Source of the DNA: UBA7672 sp965279205
GTDB taxonomy: Bacteria > Pseudomonadota > Alphaproteobacteria > Caulobacterales > Hyphomonadaceae
Length of the DNA: 64,000 bases
Assembly (NCBI GenBank): GCA_965279205.1
Contig: OZ257144.1
Span: 3,472,001-3,536,000, forward strand
Direction: 5' to 3'
Part shown: piece by piece, positions 32,168-41,366 of the stretch
Numbering within the stretch: the first letter of the stretch is position 1
How the letters are laid out: each line of letters starts with the position of its first letter
Translations under genes and position numbers: made by a program
The notes under the pieces: generated by a model
Database searches by the model: none
What the model was told of the DNA's origin: nothing
The model's input: only the letters and a program-made list of their open reading frames with translations

Positions 32168-33403
32168 ATGGCCGACACCGCAACTACCACCGCGCTGAAG
32201 ACCTACAACGACATCCCGATCCTCGACTGGGATCAGTTGGAGGGCCAGTCGAGCTACGAGGTCTTCAACAAGCTGCGCGAGACCACTCCGCTCGTTCGCG
32301 TGCCGATCGGCTTTGGCTACATGACGCTCGCCCTGCACGGCCGCATGGTTGAGCAGATCGTCTCCGACCAGACCCGCCAGATCGAGACCGAGACCAAGCT
32401 GATGCAGGGCATCTTCGATGGCCCGATCTTCGACTTCACCGCCCAGGTCCTGCTCTTCGCCAACGGCGACGCTCACCGCCGTCGCCGCATGCCCATCGCT
32501 CGCACCTTCGCCTTCAAACTGATGGAAGCGATGCGTCCCGTCACCGTGGCGATCGCCTCCGAACTGATCAACGAGCGCAAGGGCAAGGGCCCGATCGACT
32601 TCCTCGGCGAGATCGCTGCGCAGATTCCGGCCCGCATCATCGCCGACGTCCTCGGTATTCCGCGCTCCGACCTGCCCGTCTTCATGAAGTGGATCGGCGA
32701 CACCTCGGCCTCGATCGGTTTCGTCGACCTCGAGCGCCGCGCGGAGATCGAGAAGTCGCTCTCCGAATTCGACGCCTATGTCGGCAAGCTGCTTGAAGAT
32801 CGCCGCGCCAATCCGAAGCAGGATTTTCTCACCGACTACTGCAACGCCACCGCCGCCTCGGGCGATCTTACCGAGGGCGAGATCCGCGCCCAGGTCGTCG
32901 GCCTCATCCTCGCCGGCTCCGACACCACGCGTAACTCGCTCTGCATGACGCTCTATCAGCTGCTCAGCCATCCCGAGCAGTGGAAGGCCTTCTGCGCCGA
33001 CCCGGACGGCCTCAAGAAGAAAGCTGTCGAGGAAGGCCTGCGCTTCGAGCCAGTCGTCTCCGGCATCCCGCGCGTAGCCGTCGACGACATGGAGGTCGAA
33101 GGCTTCCTGATCCCGGGCGGCGCCATCCTCGCCGTCTCGATCCTGTCGGTCCTACGCGATCCGGAAACCTACTCGGATCCCAACGCCTTCAACATCCACC
33201 GCACGGACCAGCAACGCTGGCACCTCGCCTTCGGCGCCGGCGCTCACCGCTGCGCTGGCGAAGCGCTGGCCCGTGTCGAGCTTGAAGAAACGCTGGCGAC
33301 AATCGCCCGCCTGGCTCCCAGCACCACGATCGTCGGCGCGCGCCCCAACCTCAACCCCGGCGCTATCCGCACCGTCGACCGGATGCAGGTTTCCTTCGAG
33401 TAG
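32168..33403 (+). CDS. Cytochrome P450
   Basis: A 411-residue soluble bacterial P450. Motifs: I-helix AGSDTTRNSL with the acid-Thr pair (about residue 250), the ExxR in EEGLRFEP, and the heme-binding loop FGAGAHRCAGEALA with the Cys thiolate ligand (near residue 362). The N terminus lacks a membrane anchor. Class and substrate are not decidable; bacterial relatives hydroxylate fatty acids, terpenes or steroids. No ferredoxin or reductase gene is adjacent, so electron partners are unlinked. A TetR-style palindrome precedes the gene. Confidence 0.94.
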   Translation: MADTATTTALKTYNDIPILDWDQLEGQSSYEVFNKLRETTPLVRVPIGFGYMTLALHGRMVEQIVSDQTRQIETETKLMQGIFDGPIFDFTAQVLLFANGDAHRRRRMPIARTFAFKLMEAMRPVTVAIASELINERKGKGPIDFLGEIAAQIPARIIADVLGIPRSDLPVFMKWIGDTSASIGFVDLERRAEIEKSLSEFDAYVGKLLEDRRANPKQDFLTDYCNATAASGDLTEGEIRAQVVGLILAGSDTTRNSLCMTLYQLLSHPEQWKAFCADPDGLKKKAVEEGLRFEPVVSGIPRVAVDDMEVEGFLIPGGAILAVSILSVLRDPETYSDPNAFNIHRTDQQRWHLAFGAGAHRCAGEALARVELEETLATIARLAPSTTIVGARPNLNPGAIRTVDRMQVSFE

Positions 33404-33456
33404 CTGACCCCGATCCAGGCAATTTCATCGATCCGCGACAGCCGAAATTAGGCTTG

Positions 33457-34038
33457 ATGCGCGACGATCGAAGCATGTCCGCCACGACCGTCCAGCCCGT
33501 CTTCAAGGACGCCGCGCATCGCCGCGCGGTGATGCAGCGCCTTGGCGCCAGCATCGTGCCGGCCGCGATCGCCTTCGGCGTGCTGGGCCCACTGATCGGC
33601 GTGGCGCTGGTCTGGAGCGGCGCCCTGATCATGCTCGTGTCCGCCGCGATCACCGGCGCGGTTCCGCTGGGCGGCGCCCTCCTGGTTCTCGCTATCGCCG
33701 TGGGCCAAGCCTACATGATCGCCGGCTTTGCCGCGGCCATCACGGGCGTCTGGGTGGCTGTGTTCTCGCCCTTCGCCCGCAGCAAGCTACAGTTCTATCT
33801 CGGCGCCGCCGCCATCGGCGGAATGAGCGCCTGGCTGTTCCTGCTCGGCGCGCCCGCCAATGTTCCGGTCGCAGGCGGGCCCTTCATGGCCATTGCCGGC
33901 GCCGTCTCGTCAGCCGTCTGCGCACGCCTGTGCACCAACTGGCCGCTGCAGCGTGGCGAAGACGGCCGCCAGTCCCACCGCGACCGCCTCGCTCGCGCTC
34001 GCGCCGAGCGGCTCGCGAAGGAACGCGCCGCCGCCTGA
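33457..34038 (+). CDS. Multi-pass membrane protein, unknown function
   Basis: A 193-residue protein with about five hydrophobic segments (VPAAIAFGVLGPLIGVALVWSG, ALIMLVSAAITGAVPLGG, LLVLAIAVGQAYMIAGFAAAITGVWVAVF, LGAAAIGGMSAWLFLLG, MAIAGAVSSAVCARLC) and a charged, basic C-terminal tail of about 30 residues in the cytoplasm. Alternative starts are a TTG at 33454 and an ATG at 33475. I know no family. It is cotranscribable with the P450 gene (50-base gap). Confidence 0.7.
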   Translation: MRDDRSMSATTVQPVFKDAAHRRAVMQRLGASIVPAAIAFGVLGPLIGVALVWSGALIMLVSAAITGAVPLGGALLVLAIAVGQAYMIAGFAAAITGVWVAVFSPFARSKLQFYLGAAAIGGMSAWLFLLGAPANVPVAGGPFMAIAGAVSSAVCARLCTNWPLQRGEDGRQSHRDRLARARAERLAKERAAA

Positions 34039-34139
34039 CCTGCGCTCGGCGCCGGAGGAGGGCCGAGTCCGCTTCCAGTGCACGCTCACCGCACAGCCGT
34101 TGATCCAACCACCGCATCCCCCGCGCAGGGTGAGAAGCT

Positions 34140-34321
34140 GTCCCGAAGGGACGAATTGGTCCAGTGGACCAATTCGAGCGCCGTGTCCCCCGCGAAGGCG
34201 GGGCCCAGTCCAGCGCGCGGCGCGCGCTCGCAACTCCCTTCGCGGTCCGCACCGCACTTGTCTGAAACGCCAGCAGCTGGCGGGCCAGGGCCCGCCGGAC
34301 TGGATCCCCGTCTGCGCGGGG
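34140..34321. repeat. Cluster of palindromic intergenic repeats
   Basis: Five stem-loops in 180 bases: GTCCC-gaa-GGGAC (34140-34152); CGAATTGGTCC-agt-GGACCAATTCG (34152-34176, perfect 11-base arms); CCCCGC-gaag-GCGGGG (34188-34203); GGCGGGC-cagg-GCCCGCC (34279-34296); and CCCCG-tctgcg-CGGGG (34306-34321). The third, extended to 34210, is an imperfect inverted copy of 34298-34321. This is the style of REP-like elements in alphaproteobacteria. Confidence 0.75.
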
Positions 34322-34999
34322 AACGCGGACTTCGTCCGCTTCCAGGTCGCGCAACCCAGCATGTTTGTTCGGCGCCCCAGAAAAAGATTCCCCACGCGCT
34401 CAAGGCGCTGGCCAGAAATCCTGCGTATCCGAGCCGCTCTCCATCCCCACCCTCGCATCCTGAGCGATTATACCTGCGCCCTGACGGAGGGAGGCCGCGA
34501 AGTCGACCGAAGCTTCCAGGTGTCAGGGATAAGGCCGGCGTGGCTGGCGCAGTGTGGGGAACGCATGAGTCCCCTCAAGCAAGTCTGGTTCCTGGCGGAG
34601 GGCCATTTGACCCCTCCCTGTTTCCGGATGAATCGAACTGCGCGGCATTGCCTCCGGGGAGTGAAACCGGAGGGTCCGGGGGTTTCGGATACCGCCCCCA
34701 GCATGCTGAACCGATCACTGGCTATGGAGCTAAGGCCCCTGGGAGCGCGTCTCCTTGGTGCGTCGATGGCAACTCCAGATCGCCATATCGGGAAAGAACG
34801 GCCGATCCGGGGCGCGTGAGACACGCGCACTCGCTGGCGCAAGCCAGCACTGGCACGACCCACGGCGCTATCCCACGCGCCCCGCTCCCTCATTGTCGAG
34901 GGACAGGACTAAAGCATCCCGGACGGCGCGCGCCGGTCTGAATGAACGCCTGCGCCCGCGGGCGACCGGTACAAGAATCCGATGTCTGAAACCGAACTG
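34322..34999. other. Gene-free stretch between the membrane protein gene and moaC
   Basis: I see no convincing gene. Both strands have open frames of 100-300 codons, but their translations are Arg/Pro/Ser-rich without domains, and GC is moderate. A small hairpin GCTGG-cgcaag-CCAGC lies near 34835. No tmRNA, RNase P or SRP signature was found. Confidence 0.5.
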
Positions 35000-35476
35000 C
35001 TACTCCGCGCGGAAGTCGCCGCTCGCGCCGCCCGATTTTGCGAGCAGCTTCACGCCCTCGATCCGCATGCCGCGGTCCACCGCCTTCAGCATGTCGTAGA
35101 TTGTCAGGCACGCCACGGAAACGGCCGTCAGCGCCTCCATCTCGACGCCCGTCGGTCCCGTCGTCGCAACTTCGGCGACCACCGTCATGCCCGAGCCATC
35201 CTCGCTCTCGTTCACCCGCACCTTGGCGTTCGACAGCGCCAGCGGATGGCACATCGGGATCAGGTCGGATGTCCGCTTGGCCGCCATCACGCCGGCGATC
35301 TCCGCGGTCGCTCGCACATCGCCCTTCCCGCCCTGGCTGCGCGCCAGCTCCAGCGCCTGCTTGCTCATGATCACGCGCCCCGCCGCCATCGCTACGCGCT
35401 TGGTGTCGGGCTTGCCCGAAACATCGACCATCCGCGCCCGGCCATCCGCGTCGATATGGGTCAGCTTGTCAGCCAT
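35000..35476 (-). CDS. moaC: Cyclic pyranopterin monophosphate synthase
   Basis: Acts with MoaA in the first step of molybdenum cofactor synthesis. The 158 residues match MoaC: LTHIDADGRARMVDVSGKP, AAGRVIMSKQALELA, KGDVRATAEIAGVMAAKRTSDLIPMCHPLALSNAKV (active-site segment), TTGPTGVEMEALTAVSVACLTIYDMLKAVDRGM, and IEGVKLLAKSGGASGDF. I used the ATG with AGAGG 6 bases upstream; two ATGs further out would add six residues. It is divergent from moeA with 69 bases between, forming a Moco pair. Confidence 0.96.
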   Translation of the reverse strand: MADKLTHIDADGRARMVDVSGKPDTKRVAMAAGRVIMSKQALELARSQGGKGDVRATAEIAGVMAAKRTSDLIPMCHPLALSNAKVRVNESEDGSGMTVVAEVATTGPTGVEMEALTAVSVACLTIYDMLKAVDRGMRIEGVKLLAKSGGASGDFRAE

Positions 35477-35545
35477 GGTCATCCTCTGCTTCATCGCTAT
35501 TCTGCACCAAGGACAACGGCCTAGCTACTGTACAAAGGACAGACG

Positions 35546-36748
35546 ATGATCCGCATGGCTTCGGTAGACCAGGCGCTCGCCCTGATCGCCAGCCATGGGC
35601 GTGACCGGGCGCTCGGCGTCGAAACCATCTCGCTTTCCGACGCCGAAGGCCGCCGCCTCGCCGAACCCGTAATCGCACAAGTCTCCCAGCCGCCCGCCGA
35701 CGTCTCCGCCATGGACGGCTATGCCGTCCGCCATGCCGACATGAAGCTTGGCGCCTCCCTGAAAGTCACCGGCGAATCCCGCGCCAGCGTTCCCTTCAAC
35801 GGCGAGGTGAAATCCGGCGAGGCCATCCGCATCTTCACCGGCGCGCACCTTCCCCGGGGCGCTGACCACATCCTCATCCAGGAAGACGCGAAACGCGAAG
35901 GCGACACGGTCACCGTCACATTCGAACAGCCGAAGCCGGAAAACATTCGCCGCGCCGGCCTCGACTTCGCGAAGGGCCGTGCGCTCGTTCCCGCTGGCCA
36001 CCTGATGACCGAGGGTGCGATCTCGCTCGCCGCGGCCGGCAATGTCGCGAAACTCGTCGTCCGGAAAATTCCGCGCATCGGCGTCCTCGCCAATGGCGAT
36101 GAACTCGTGGCGCCGGGTTCGGACCTTGCATCCGGCCAGATCGTCAACTCGATCCAGCCCGCGCTGATCGCTCTCATCCGCCGCTGGGGCGCAATCCCGA
36201 TCGAACTGGGCGTTTCACGTGATGATGAAGCAGACGTCCGCCGCCGCATCGCCGCGCCCTGCGACGTCATCGTCACCATCGGCGGCGCTTCGGTCGGCGA
36301 CTATGATGTCGTCCGCACCGCCTTCGCCGCTGAAGGCTTTGCGCCGATCTTCGAGAAGGTCGCAATAAAGCCGGGCAAGCCGACCTGGTTCTCCGGCAAG
36401 GACAGCGCACTGGTTCTCGGCCTGCCCGGCAATCCCGCCGCTGCCATGGTCATTGCACAGCTTTTCCTGAGGCCGCTGATCGACGCCCTCACCTCGGCGC
36501 CTGCCACTGAGAAATCGATCCAGCGCGCCTACACATCCGACGCCGTGCCCGCGGCCGGAAATCGCGAAGAATATCTCCGCGCCATCCTCACACTCGGCCC
36601 CGATGGCCGCGCCACAGTGAAGGCGGCCGAGAACCAGGACTCGTCACTCCTGTCACCCTTCCTCACCGCCAACGCCCTCATCCGCCGCGCGCCGAACACG
36701 CCGGCGGTAAAGCCCGGTGATCTCGTCGACATCGTGAATCTCGGATGA
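35546..36748 (+). CDS. moeA: Molybdopterin molybdenumtransferase
   Basis: Inserts molybdate into adenylylated molybdopterin, the last step of Moco synthesis. The 400-residue protein has the full set: VSAMDGYAVRHAD (the DGYA signature), RIFTGAHLPRGADHILIQED, NIRRAGLDF, ANGDELVAPGSDLASGQIVNSI, VIVTIGGASVGDYD (MoCF-biosynthesis core), KVAIKPGKPTWF, VLGLPGNPAAA and the C-terminal domain. AAGGA lies 8 bases before the ATG. It is divergent from moaC. Moco-dependent enzymes are not in this window. Confidence 0.96.
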   Translation: MIRMASVDQALALIASHGRDRALGVETISLSDAEGRRLAEPVIAQVSQPPADVSAMDGYAVRHADMKLGASLKVTGESRASVPFNGEVKSGEAIRIFTGAHLPRGADHILIQEDAKREGDTVTVTFEQPKPENIRRAGLDFAKGRALVPAGHLMTEGAISLAAAGNVAKLVVRKIPRIGVLANGDELVAPGSDLASGQIVNSIQPALIALIRRWGAIPIELGVSRDDEADVRRRIAAPCDVIVTIGGASVGDYDVVRTAFAAEGFAPIFEKVAIKPGKPTWFSGKDSALVLGLPGNPAAAMVIAQLFLRPLIDALTSAPATEKSIQRAYTSDAVPAAGNREEYLRAILTLGPDGRATVKAAENQDSSLLSPFLTANALIRRAPNTPAVKPGDLVDIVNLG

Positions 36749-36766
36749 TGGATCAGTCCTGGATGA

Positions 36767-36853
36767 TGGTGCGGGCGGCTGGGCTTGAACCAGCACTTCC
36801 TTACGGAAAACGGATTTTAAGTCCGTTGCGTCTACCAGTTTCGCCACGCCCGC
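36767..36853 (-). tRNA. tRNA-Leu, anticodon UAA
   Basis: A complete tRNA on the minus strand: acceptor GCGGGCG pairs with CGCCCGC, discriminator A, and the 3' CCA is encoded. The D arm is GGCGAAACTGGTAGACGC, the anticodon stem ACGGA/TCCGT encloses TTAAAA with anticodon TAA, the long variable arm (TTTCCGTAAGGAAGT) marks it as class II, and the T arm contains GGTTCAAGCCC. Confidence 0.97.
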
Positions 36854-36944
36854 GGCGGTCGATGTTCACGCTTATTGCGGCGCAAAAGGCAAGCGTCTGT
36901 GAAGCGGTTTTGCTTCAGGACCGCCGGGACGCTAGGATCGGAAC

Positions 36945-37334
36945 ATGAGTCTCAGCCTCCCTTTCCGCTCCCTCTGCGCCACGGCCCTGCTGTGCCTTGC
37001 GCCTGTTGCAGCGGCCCAGGAGCAGCCCCCGGGCGGCCCGCCTGTCGAAATCCTCAACGACCTCGCCGAGACGCTCGGCCAGGCCCACGCCGTGCGCGCC
37101 GCCTGCAATGGCCAGGCAGACCAGACCTGGCGCGAATACATGATGAGACTGCTGGCCATCGAGGCCCCCTCGGGTCCACGCCGGTCGTCGATGACCAGCG
37201 CATTCAACCGGGGCTACCGCAGCCAGAACAGCCGCACGTCCGCCTGCACATCCGACATGCCGCGCGTCGAGGCCGAGATCGCCGCGCGCGGCCGCGCTCT
37301 CGCTGAGACAGCCGCAAATAGCTACCTGCACTGA
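36945..37334 (+). CDS. TIGR02301-type exported protein
   Basis: A 129-residue alphaproteobacterial family protein of unknown function. Signal peptide MSLSLPFRSLCATALLCLAPVAAAQ, then LNDLAETLGQAHAVRAACNGQADQTWREYMMRLLAIEAPSGPRRSSMTSAFNRGY, which is the family core: a Cys early, WRxxM, AEAP and FNRGYR. A second Cys follows (RTSACTSDMPRVEAEI). Family proteins are predicted periplasmic. The gene lies just past tRNA-Leu on the other strand. Confidence 0.85.
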   Translation: MSLSLPFRSLCATALLCLAPVAAAQEQPPGGPPVEILNDLAETLGQAHAVRAACNGQADQTWREYMMRLLAIEAPSGPRRSSMTSAFNRGYRSQNSRTSACTSDMPRVEAEIAARGRALAETAANSYLH

Positions 37335-37475
37335 CTGGCGTATCGACCATGCCGTTACGTAGTGACCAGAGTTCCATGCGGGAACAGGGGGCTTCCACAA
37401 GGATATCCTTACCAATTAGCGCCATATCGATAACCAGAGCCGCCGGGACAGCCCACCATCGCACTCCAGAGCACG

Positions 37476-39704
37476 ATGACCCGCCCCTTCCCCGCGCCTC
37501 CGTCCCCCCGTGGCGGAGCGTTCGGCGGCGCGCGCGCCGTCCTCATCGCCTTCTTCACCGGCCGGCTCAGGAAGCAGTTCTACTCCGACATCCTCCAGTA
37601 CGGCGACGATCCGGAAAGCACGCGTGAAGTTGCAGCCGGTTATGCCTGCCTCGCCGCCGCCGTAGGCTGGCTGGTCAGCTTCTTCGGTGTGGTCGCTGCC
37701 AACCCCACGCATATTGAAGCGCACATCCTCGCCCTCGTGAACTTTGCCGGCAGCGTCTACGGCTTCCTGCAGATCCGCCGCCGCCGCGATCCGCGCGTGG
37801 TCGCTGACTGGCTGATCATCGTCTACCTGCTGACAGTCGCCATCATCAGCTTCCGGAACTCCGGCGTCATCGCGCCGATCGTGACCACGCTGCCCGCGCT
37901 GGCCGGGGTTTCGGCGCTCTATCTGCGGCCGTCCAAACGCATCCTCGTCCTGTCGCTGTCGATCGCCGTCCTGGTCTTTTGCCTCCTGACGTCGACCGGC
38001 CTGATCGGCATCGCCTCGAGCTATCGTCCGCAAGCGCATGCGACGATGACCTATCTCTCCACCCTGTTCGCGATGATCGCCCTTGGCGGCCTTGTGTGGG
38101 TGTCGAACATGTCGCGTGACTACGCCCTCGAACGCCTCAGCTACGCCAATGACGCGATGGCCGAGAACACCGCGCGCAGCCGCGTCGCCCTCGAGTCCGC
38201 CCGCGTCGGCCTGTGGGACGTGCCGGATGCCGACGTCCGCAAATTCCACGTCTCCGAAAGCTTCCAGACTGTCACCGGCTACACCGGCGAGGAATTCGAC
38301 GGCATTTTTGGCAATCTCGAAAAATTCGTGCACGCCGAGGATATCATCCCGCTGCGCGAGGCTTTTGCGCTTGGCCGCAAGCGCATGTCACGCCTGCGTG
38401 TCGACTTCCGGCTCAGGACCAAAACACGTGGCTATCGCTGGTTCTCCGCACGCGCGCGCTATTCGCAAAACCCTGACGGGACGATCCGGATCTCGGGCTC
38501 GCTGCAGGACATCAACTTCGTCAAAGCGGCCGAAGAGGCCCTGCGCGCCGGCCGCGACCGCGCCCGCGAAGCCAACAAGGCGAAGTCCGACTTCATCGCG
38601 GTGATGAGCCATGAGGTCCGCACGCCGCTCAACGCGATCATGGGATCAGTCGAGGTCCTCAAACGCGGTCACCACGATCGGGAAACGACCGAGCTTGTCG
38701 ACCTGATCGATGATGCCGGCCGCGGTCTTCTCACCATCGTCAGCGACCTGCTCGATGTCTCGAAGATCGACGCGGGCAAGCTTGAGATCGCGAACGCATC
38801 GACCGATCTTGGTGTGCTGGTGAAACGCACTGTGGACTTCTGGCGCGCCCAGGCCGGTCACAAGGGCCTGGAACTGAAGGTAGATTGCGATGACGCCGAT
38901 TCAGGTCCGCTGATGGTGGATGCTGGCCGCATACGCCAGATCATCGGCAACCTGATGTCCAACGCCATCAAGTTCACTGACATCGGCACGGTGTCCGCCA
39001 GGCTATCGACCCACGAGCGCAGCGATGGTCGTATCGATGTTCTGATCAGCGTCATCGATACCGGCCCCGGCGTGCCCGACGCGCTGGCCGAAACCATCTT
39101 CGCTCCGTTCGAACAGGCGCCCAGCAACGCAAGCCGCGGCGGCACCGGCCTCGGCCTGTTCATTTCGCGGCGCCTCGCCCGCCTGATGGGCGGCGACCTG
39201 ACCCTTGAGCCCGCACGCCAGGATGGCTCCCATTTCCGCCTGTCCCTCGTCGCCGACCGCTCCACCGAGGTCGGAGCGAGTGCAACACATGCAGCTGACG
39301 ATCCGGTATGGGGCGGCAAGCGCGTGCTTTGCGTCGACGACAACGAGAACAACCGCCGCATCGCCGAATTGCTGCTCGGCAAGTTCGGCATCGATGTCAC
39401 GGTCTGCGCTTCGGGTGAGGAAGCGATCGATCTATGCTCGATCCAGGCCTTCGACGTGATCCTGATGGATATCGTCATGCCGGACATGGACGGCATGGAA
39501 ACCCTGCGCCGCCTGCGCGCCGATCTCGAATGTCCGAACAAGGCGACGCCTGCGATTGCGCTGACGGCCAAACTATCCAACGAGGATCTTGCGAACTATT
39601 CCGCTGTCGGTTTCGAAGGCGTCGCCAGCAAACCGATCAATGTCCGCGAACTCGCTCAAGCGATCGCGCCCTTCATGATGGCGCCGCAGGTAACCAGCAG
39701 CTAA
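37476..39704 (+). CDS. Membrane-bound hybrid histidine kinase
   Basis: A 742-residue sensor kinase. An N-terminal module of about six helices (residues 45-215, e.g. AAGYACLAAAVGWLVSFFGVVA and RILVLSLSIAVLVFCLL) acts as membrane sensor. A PAS domain follows (about 225-345, SARVGLWDVPDADVRKFHVSESFQTVTGY), then HisKA with FIAVMSHEVRTPLNAIMG, HATPase_c with NLMSNAIKFTDIG, DTGPGVP and GGTGLGLFI, and a receiver with RVLCVDDNENNRR, phospho-Asp in ILMDIVMPDMDG, and the switch Lys in VASKP. No adjacent response regulator. Its end overlaps the convergent ThDP enzyme gene by 4 bases. Confidence 0.93.
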   Translation: MTRPFPAPPSPRGGAFGGARAVLIAFFTGRLRKQFYSDILQYGDDPESTREVAAGYACLAAAVGWLVSFFGVVAANPTHIEAHILALVNFAGSVYGFLQIRRRRDPRVVADWLIIVYLLTVAIISFRNSGVIAPIVTTLPALAGVSALYLRPSKRILVLSLSIAVLVFCLLTSTGLIGIASSYRPQAHATMTYLSTLFAMIALGGLVWVSNMSRDYALERLSYANDAMAENTARSRVALESARVGLWDVPDADVRKFHVSESFQTVTGYTGEEFDGIFGNLEKFVHAEDIIPLREAFALGRKRMSRLRVDFRLRTKTRGYRWFSARARYSQNPDGTIRISGSLQDINFVKAAEEALRAGRDRAREANKAKSDFIAVMSHEVRTPLNAIMGSVEVLKRGHHDRETTELVDLIDDAGRGLLTIVSDLLDVSKIDAGKLEIANASTDLGVLVKRTVDFWRAQAGHKGLELKVDCDDADSGPLMVDAGRIRQIIGNLMSNAIKFTDIGTVSARLSTHERSDGRIDVLISVIDTGPGVPDALAETIFAPFEQAPSNASRGGTGLGLFISRRLARLMGGDLTLEPARQDGSHFRLSLVADRSTEVGASATHAADDPVWGGKRVLCVDDNENNRRIAELLLGKFGIDVTVCASGEEAIDLCSIQAFDVILMDIVMPDMDGMETLRRLRADLECPNKATPAIALTAKLSNEDLANYSAVGFEGVASKPINVRELAQAIAPFMMAPQVTSS

Positions 39705-41275
39705 CCGCCGGGTATGAGGCAGGCAATCAGGCGCGGCCCGCGCGTCGCCATCGCCCGCGCCAGCGCATCATTGAACTGCCCGCACGTGGAGACCGCTTCC
39801 GCACCGACACCCAGCCCTTCGGACAGCTTCACCCAGTCGATCTCGGGCGATCCCAGGCTCAACATACTGTTGGCCGCCGGACCGGGATTGCCGGCGCCCG
39901 TCCGCGCCAGTTCGATCTTGAGAATGCGATAGGCGTTGTTGACGAACACAATCGTCAGCACATCGAGATTTTCGCGCGCCATCGTCCACAGCGCCTGCAC
40001 GGTGTACATGCCCGCGCCGTCGCCCGCGAGGCACACAGTCTTCACATCCGGCCGCGCAATCGCAGCGCCCACCGCAACCGGCATCCCCTGCCCGATAGCG
40101 CCGCCGGTGTGTCCGAGCCATTCATGCCGCGCAGCCTCCGCCATCGCCTGATAGATCGGCAGGCCAGATGTAACGCCATCGTCCGAGATCAACGCGCCAT
40201 CCGGAAGATAGTGAGCAAGAGAAACGCCGATGGTGTGTGCATTGAAGTCGGCGCCTGTCGCCTGAGGTGGACGCCGCCATTCGGCGACTGCCATGCGCTT
40301 GTCAACGCCGAGCGCGTCGGCGAGCATCTGGACAGCCTTGCCGCTGTCAGTCTCCGGCCCGCCAAGGCTTATCGTTCGCGCATCCTTCGGGGTGAATTCG
40401 CTGGGCGTGTTGGGATAGGCAAAGAAAGCTATGGGTGGCTTGGTTCCCGAGATCAGCAGCAGATCGACGCCGGCCATCGTCTCGACCGCCATCTCGGCGA
40501 AGTATGGCAGGCGCGGCGCCTGATAGCGTCCGCCACCTCGCACATGACGCGCCATGAACGTGTCGGTGAGGACGCGGATGCCCGCTGCCTGCAAACGCTG
40601 CAGCGTCTCGACCCCGCCTTCATGCAGCGCCGTGCCATTGACCAGGATTGCGGGCTGCTTGGCTTTGCGCACGGCGCGAACCGCTTCTTCAATCGCGCCT
40701 CCATCCGGCGCCTTCAATCCGGGTCTGCTGCCTGCAGCCGCGCGCGATGCGCCTTTCGTCCACGCCGTGTCCGCCGGCATGATCAGCGAGACCGGCCCGG
40801 GCGGTGGACCATAGCTCGCGGTGAATGCTTGGGCTGCGAGATCGCCAGCGTCCTCGACACGATCGACCGATTTCAGCCAGCGCGAGTTTGGCCCCGCGAG
40901 ACCTGCAATGTCAGACGCCAGTGGCGCGTCGAATGCCCGGTGTGTCACCGCATGATCGCCGATCAGGTTGACCATCGGCACATAGGCGCGGCGCGCATTG
41001 TGAATATTGGCGCCCGCATTGAGATAGCCGGGCCCGAGATGCAGCAGCGTCAGCGCCGGAACCCCGGCCATGCGCGCGAAGCCGTCAGCGGCGCCTGTCG
41101 CAACGCCCTCGAACAGGCACAGCACGGACCGGATGCGCGGCTCGCGGTCGAGTGCGGTTACTAGATGCATCTCGCTAGTGCCGGGATTGGCAAAGCATGC
41201 GGTAACGCCGCAGTCCGCAAGCGATCCGATAATCGCTTCAGCGCCTGTGATGTCCTTCGCGACCGCGTCGGCCAT
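39701..41275 (-). CDS. Thiamine-diphosphate enzyme, acetolactate synthase large subunit-like (PRK07586 type)
   Basis: A 524-residue member of the POX/acetolactate synthase superfamily. N-terminal Pyr domain: CFANPGTSEMHLVTALDR, LCLFEGVATGAADGFARMAG with the catalytic Glu, and LLHLGPGYLNAGANIHNARRAYVPMVNLIGDHAV. The C-terminal PP domain has GHTGGAIGQGMPVAVGAAIA and the ThDP motif LAGDGAGMYTVQALWTMA plus VFVNN. It is shorter than true IlvB and no small subunit follows, so a benzoylformate-decarboxylase-like or carboligase role is more likely than branched-chain synthesis. AGGAG 7 bases upstream sets the start. A strong terminator sits in its leader. Confidence 0.87.
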   Translation of the reverse strand: MADAVAKDITGAEAIIGSLADCGVTACFANPGTSEMHLVTALDREPRIRSVLCLFEGVATGAADGFARMAGVPALTLLHLGPGYLNAGANIHNARRAYVPMVNLIGDHAVTHRAFDAPLASDIAGLAGPNSRWLKSVDRVEDAGDLAAQAFTASYGPPPGPVSLIMPADTAWTKGASRAAAGSRPGLKAPDGGAIEEAVRAVRKAKQPAILVNGTALHEGGVETLQRLQAAGIRVLTDTFMARHVRGGGRYQAPRLPYFAEMAVETMAGVDLLLISGTKPPIAFFAYPNTPSEFTPKDARTISLGGPETDSGKAVQMLADALGVDKRMAVAEWRRPPQATGADFNAHTIGVSLAHYLPDGALISDDGVTSGLPIYQAMAEAARHEWLGHTGGAIGQGMPVAVGAAIARPDVKTVCLAGDGAGMYTVQALWTMARENLDVLTIVFVNNAYRILKIELARTGAGNPGPAANSMLSLGSPEIDWVKLSEGLGVGAEAVSTCGQFNDALARAMATRGPRLIACLIPGG

Positions 41276-41330
41276 GCCTGCATCTCCTGATAAGAGACGG
41301 AACGGTATCGGGCGACGATGGCGTGGCAAG

Positions 41331-41366
41331 AAAAGAAAAAGCCGGTCCCGACAAGCGGGACCGGCT
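41331..41366 (-). terminator. Strong intrinsic terminator in the leader of the ThDP enzyme gene
   Basis: An 11-base perfect stem (AGCCGGTCCCG, 5-base loop, CGGGACCGGCT), followed on the minus strand by TTTTTCTTTT. It lies 55 bases upstream of the ThDP enzyme ATG in the same direction, as an attenuator would. A second small stem, GCGGAGA/TCTCCGC (41387-41408), precedes it. It could instead end a short minus-strand transcript. Confidence 0.8.

Noticed and set aside
34078..34941. A 287-codon open frame in the palindrome-rich interval
   Set aside because: Its first part is a translated palindromic repeat and the rest has no domain, signal or ribosome site.
34322..34999. A tmRNA, RNase P RNA or SRP RNA gene in the gene-free interval
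   Set aside because: No ATTCGAC-type tmRNA start, no tag sequence, no GGAAAGTCCGGGC of RNase P and no GGAAGGAAGCAGCC of SRP RNA on either strand.
39434..41164. A 576-codon open frame antisense to the ThDP enzyme gene and the kinase 3' end
   Set aside because: Arg/His-rich translation without domains, while both real genes read cleanly on the other frames.
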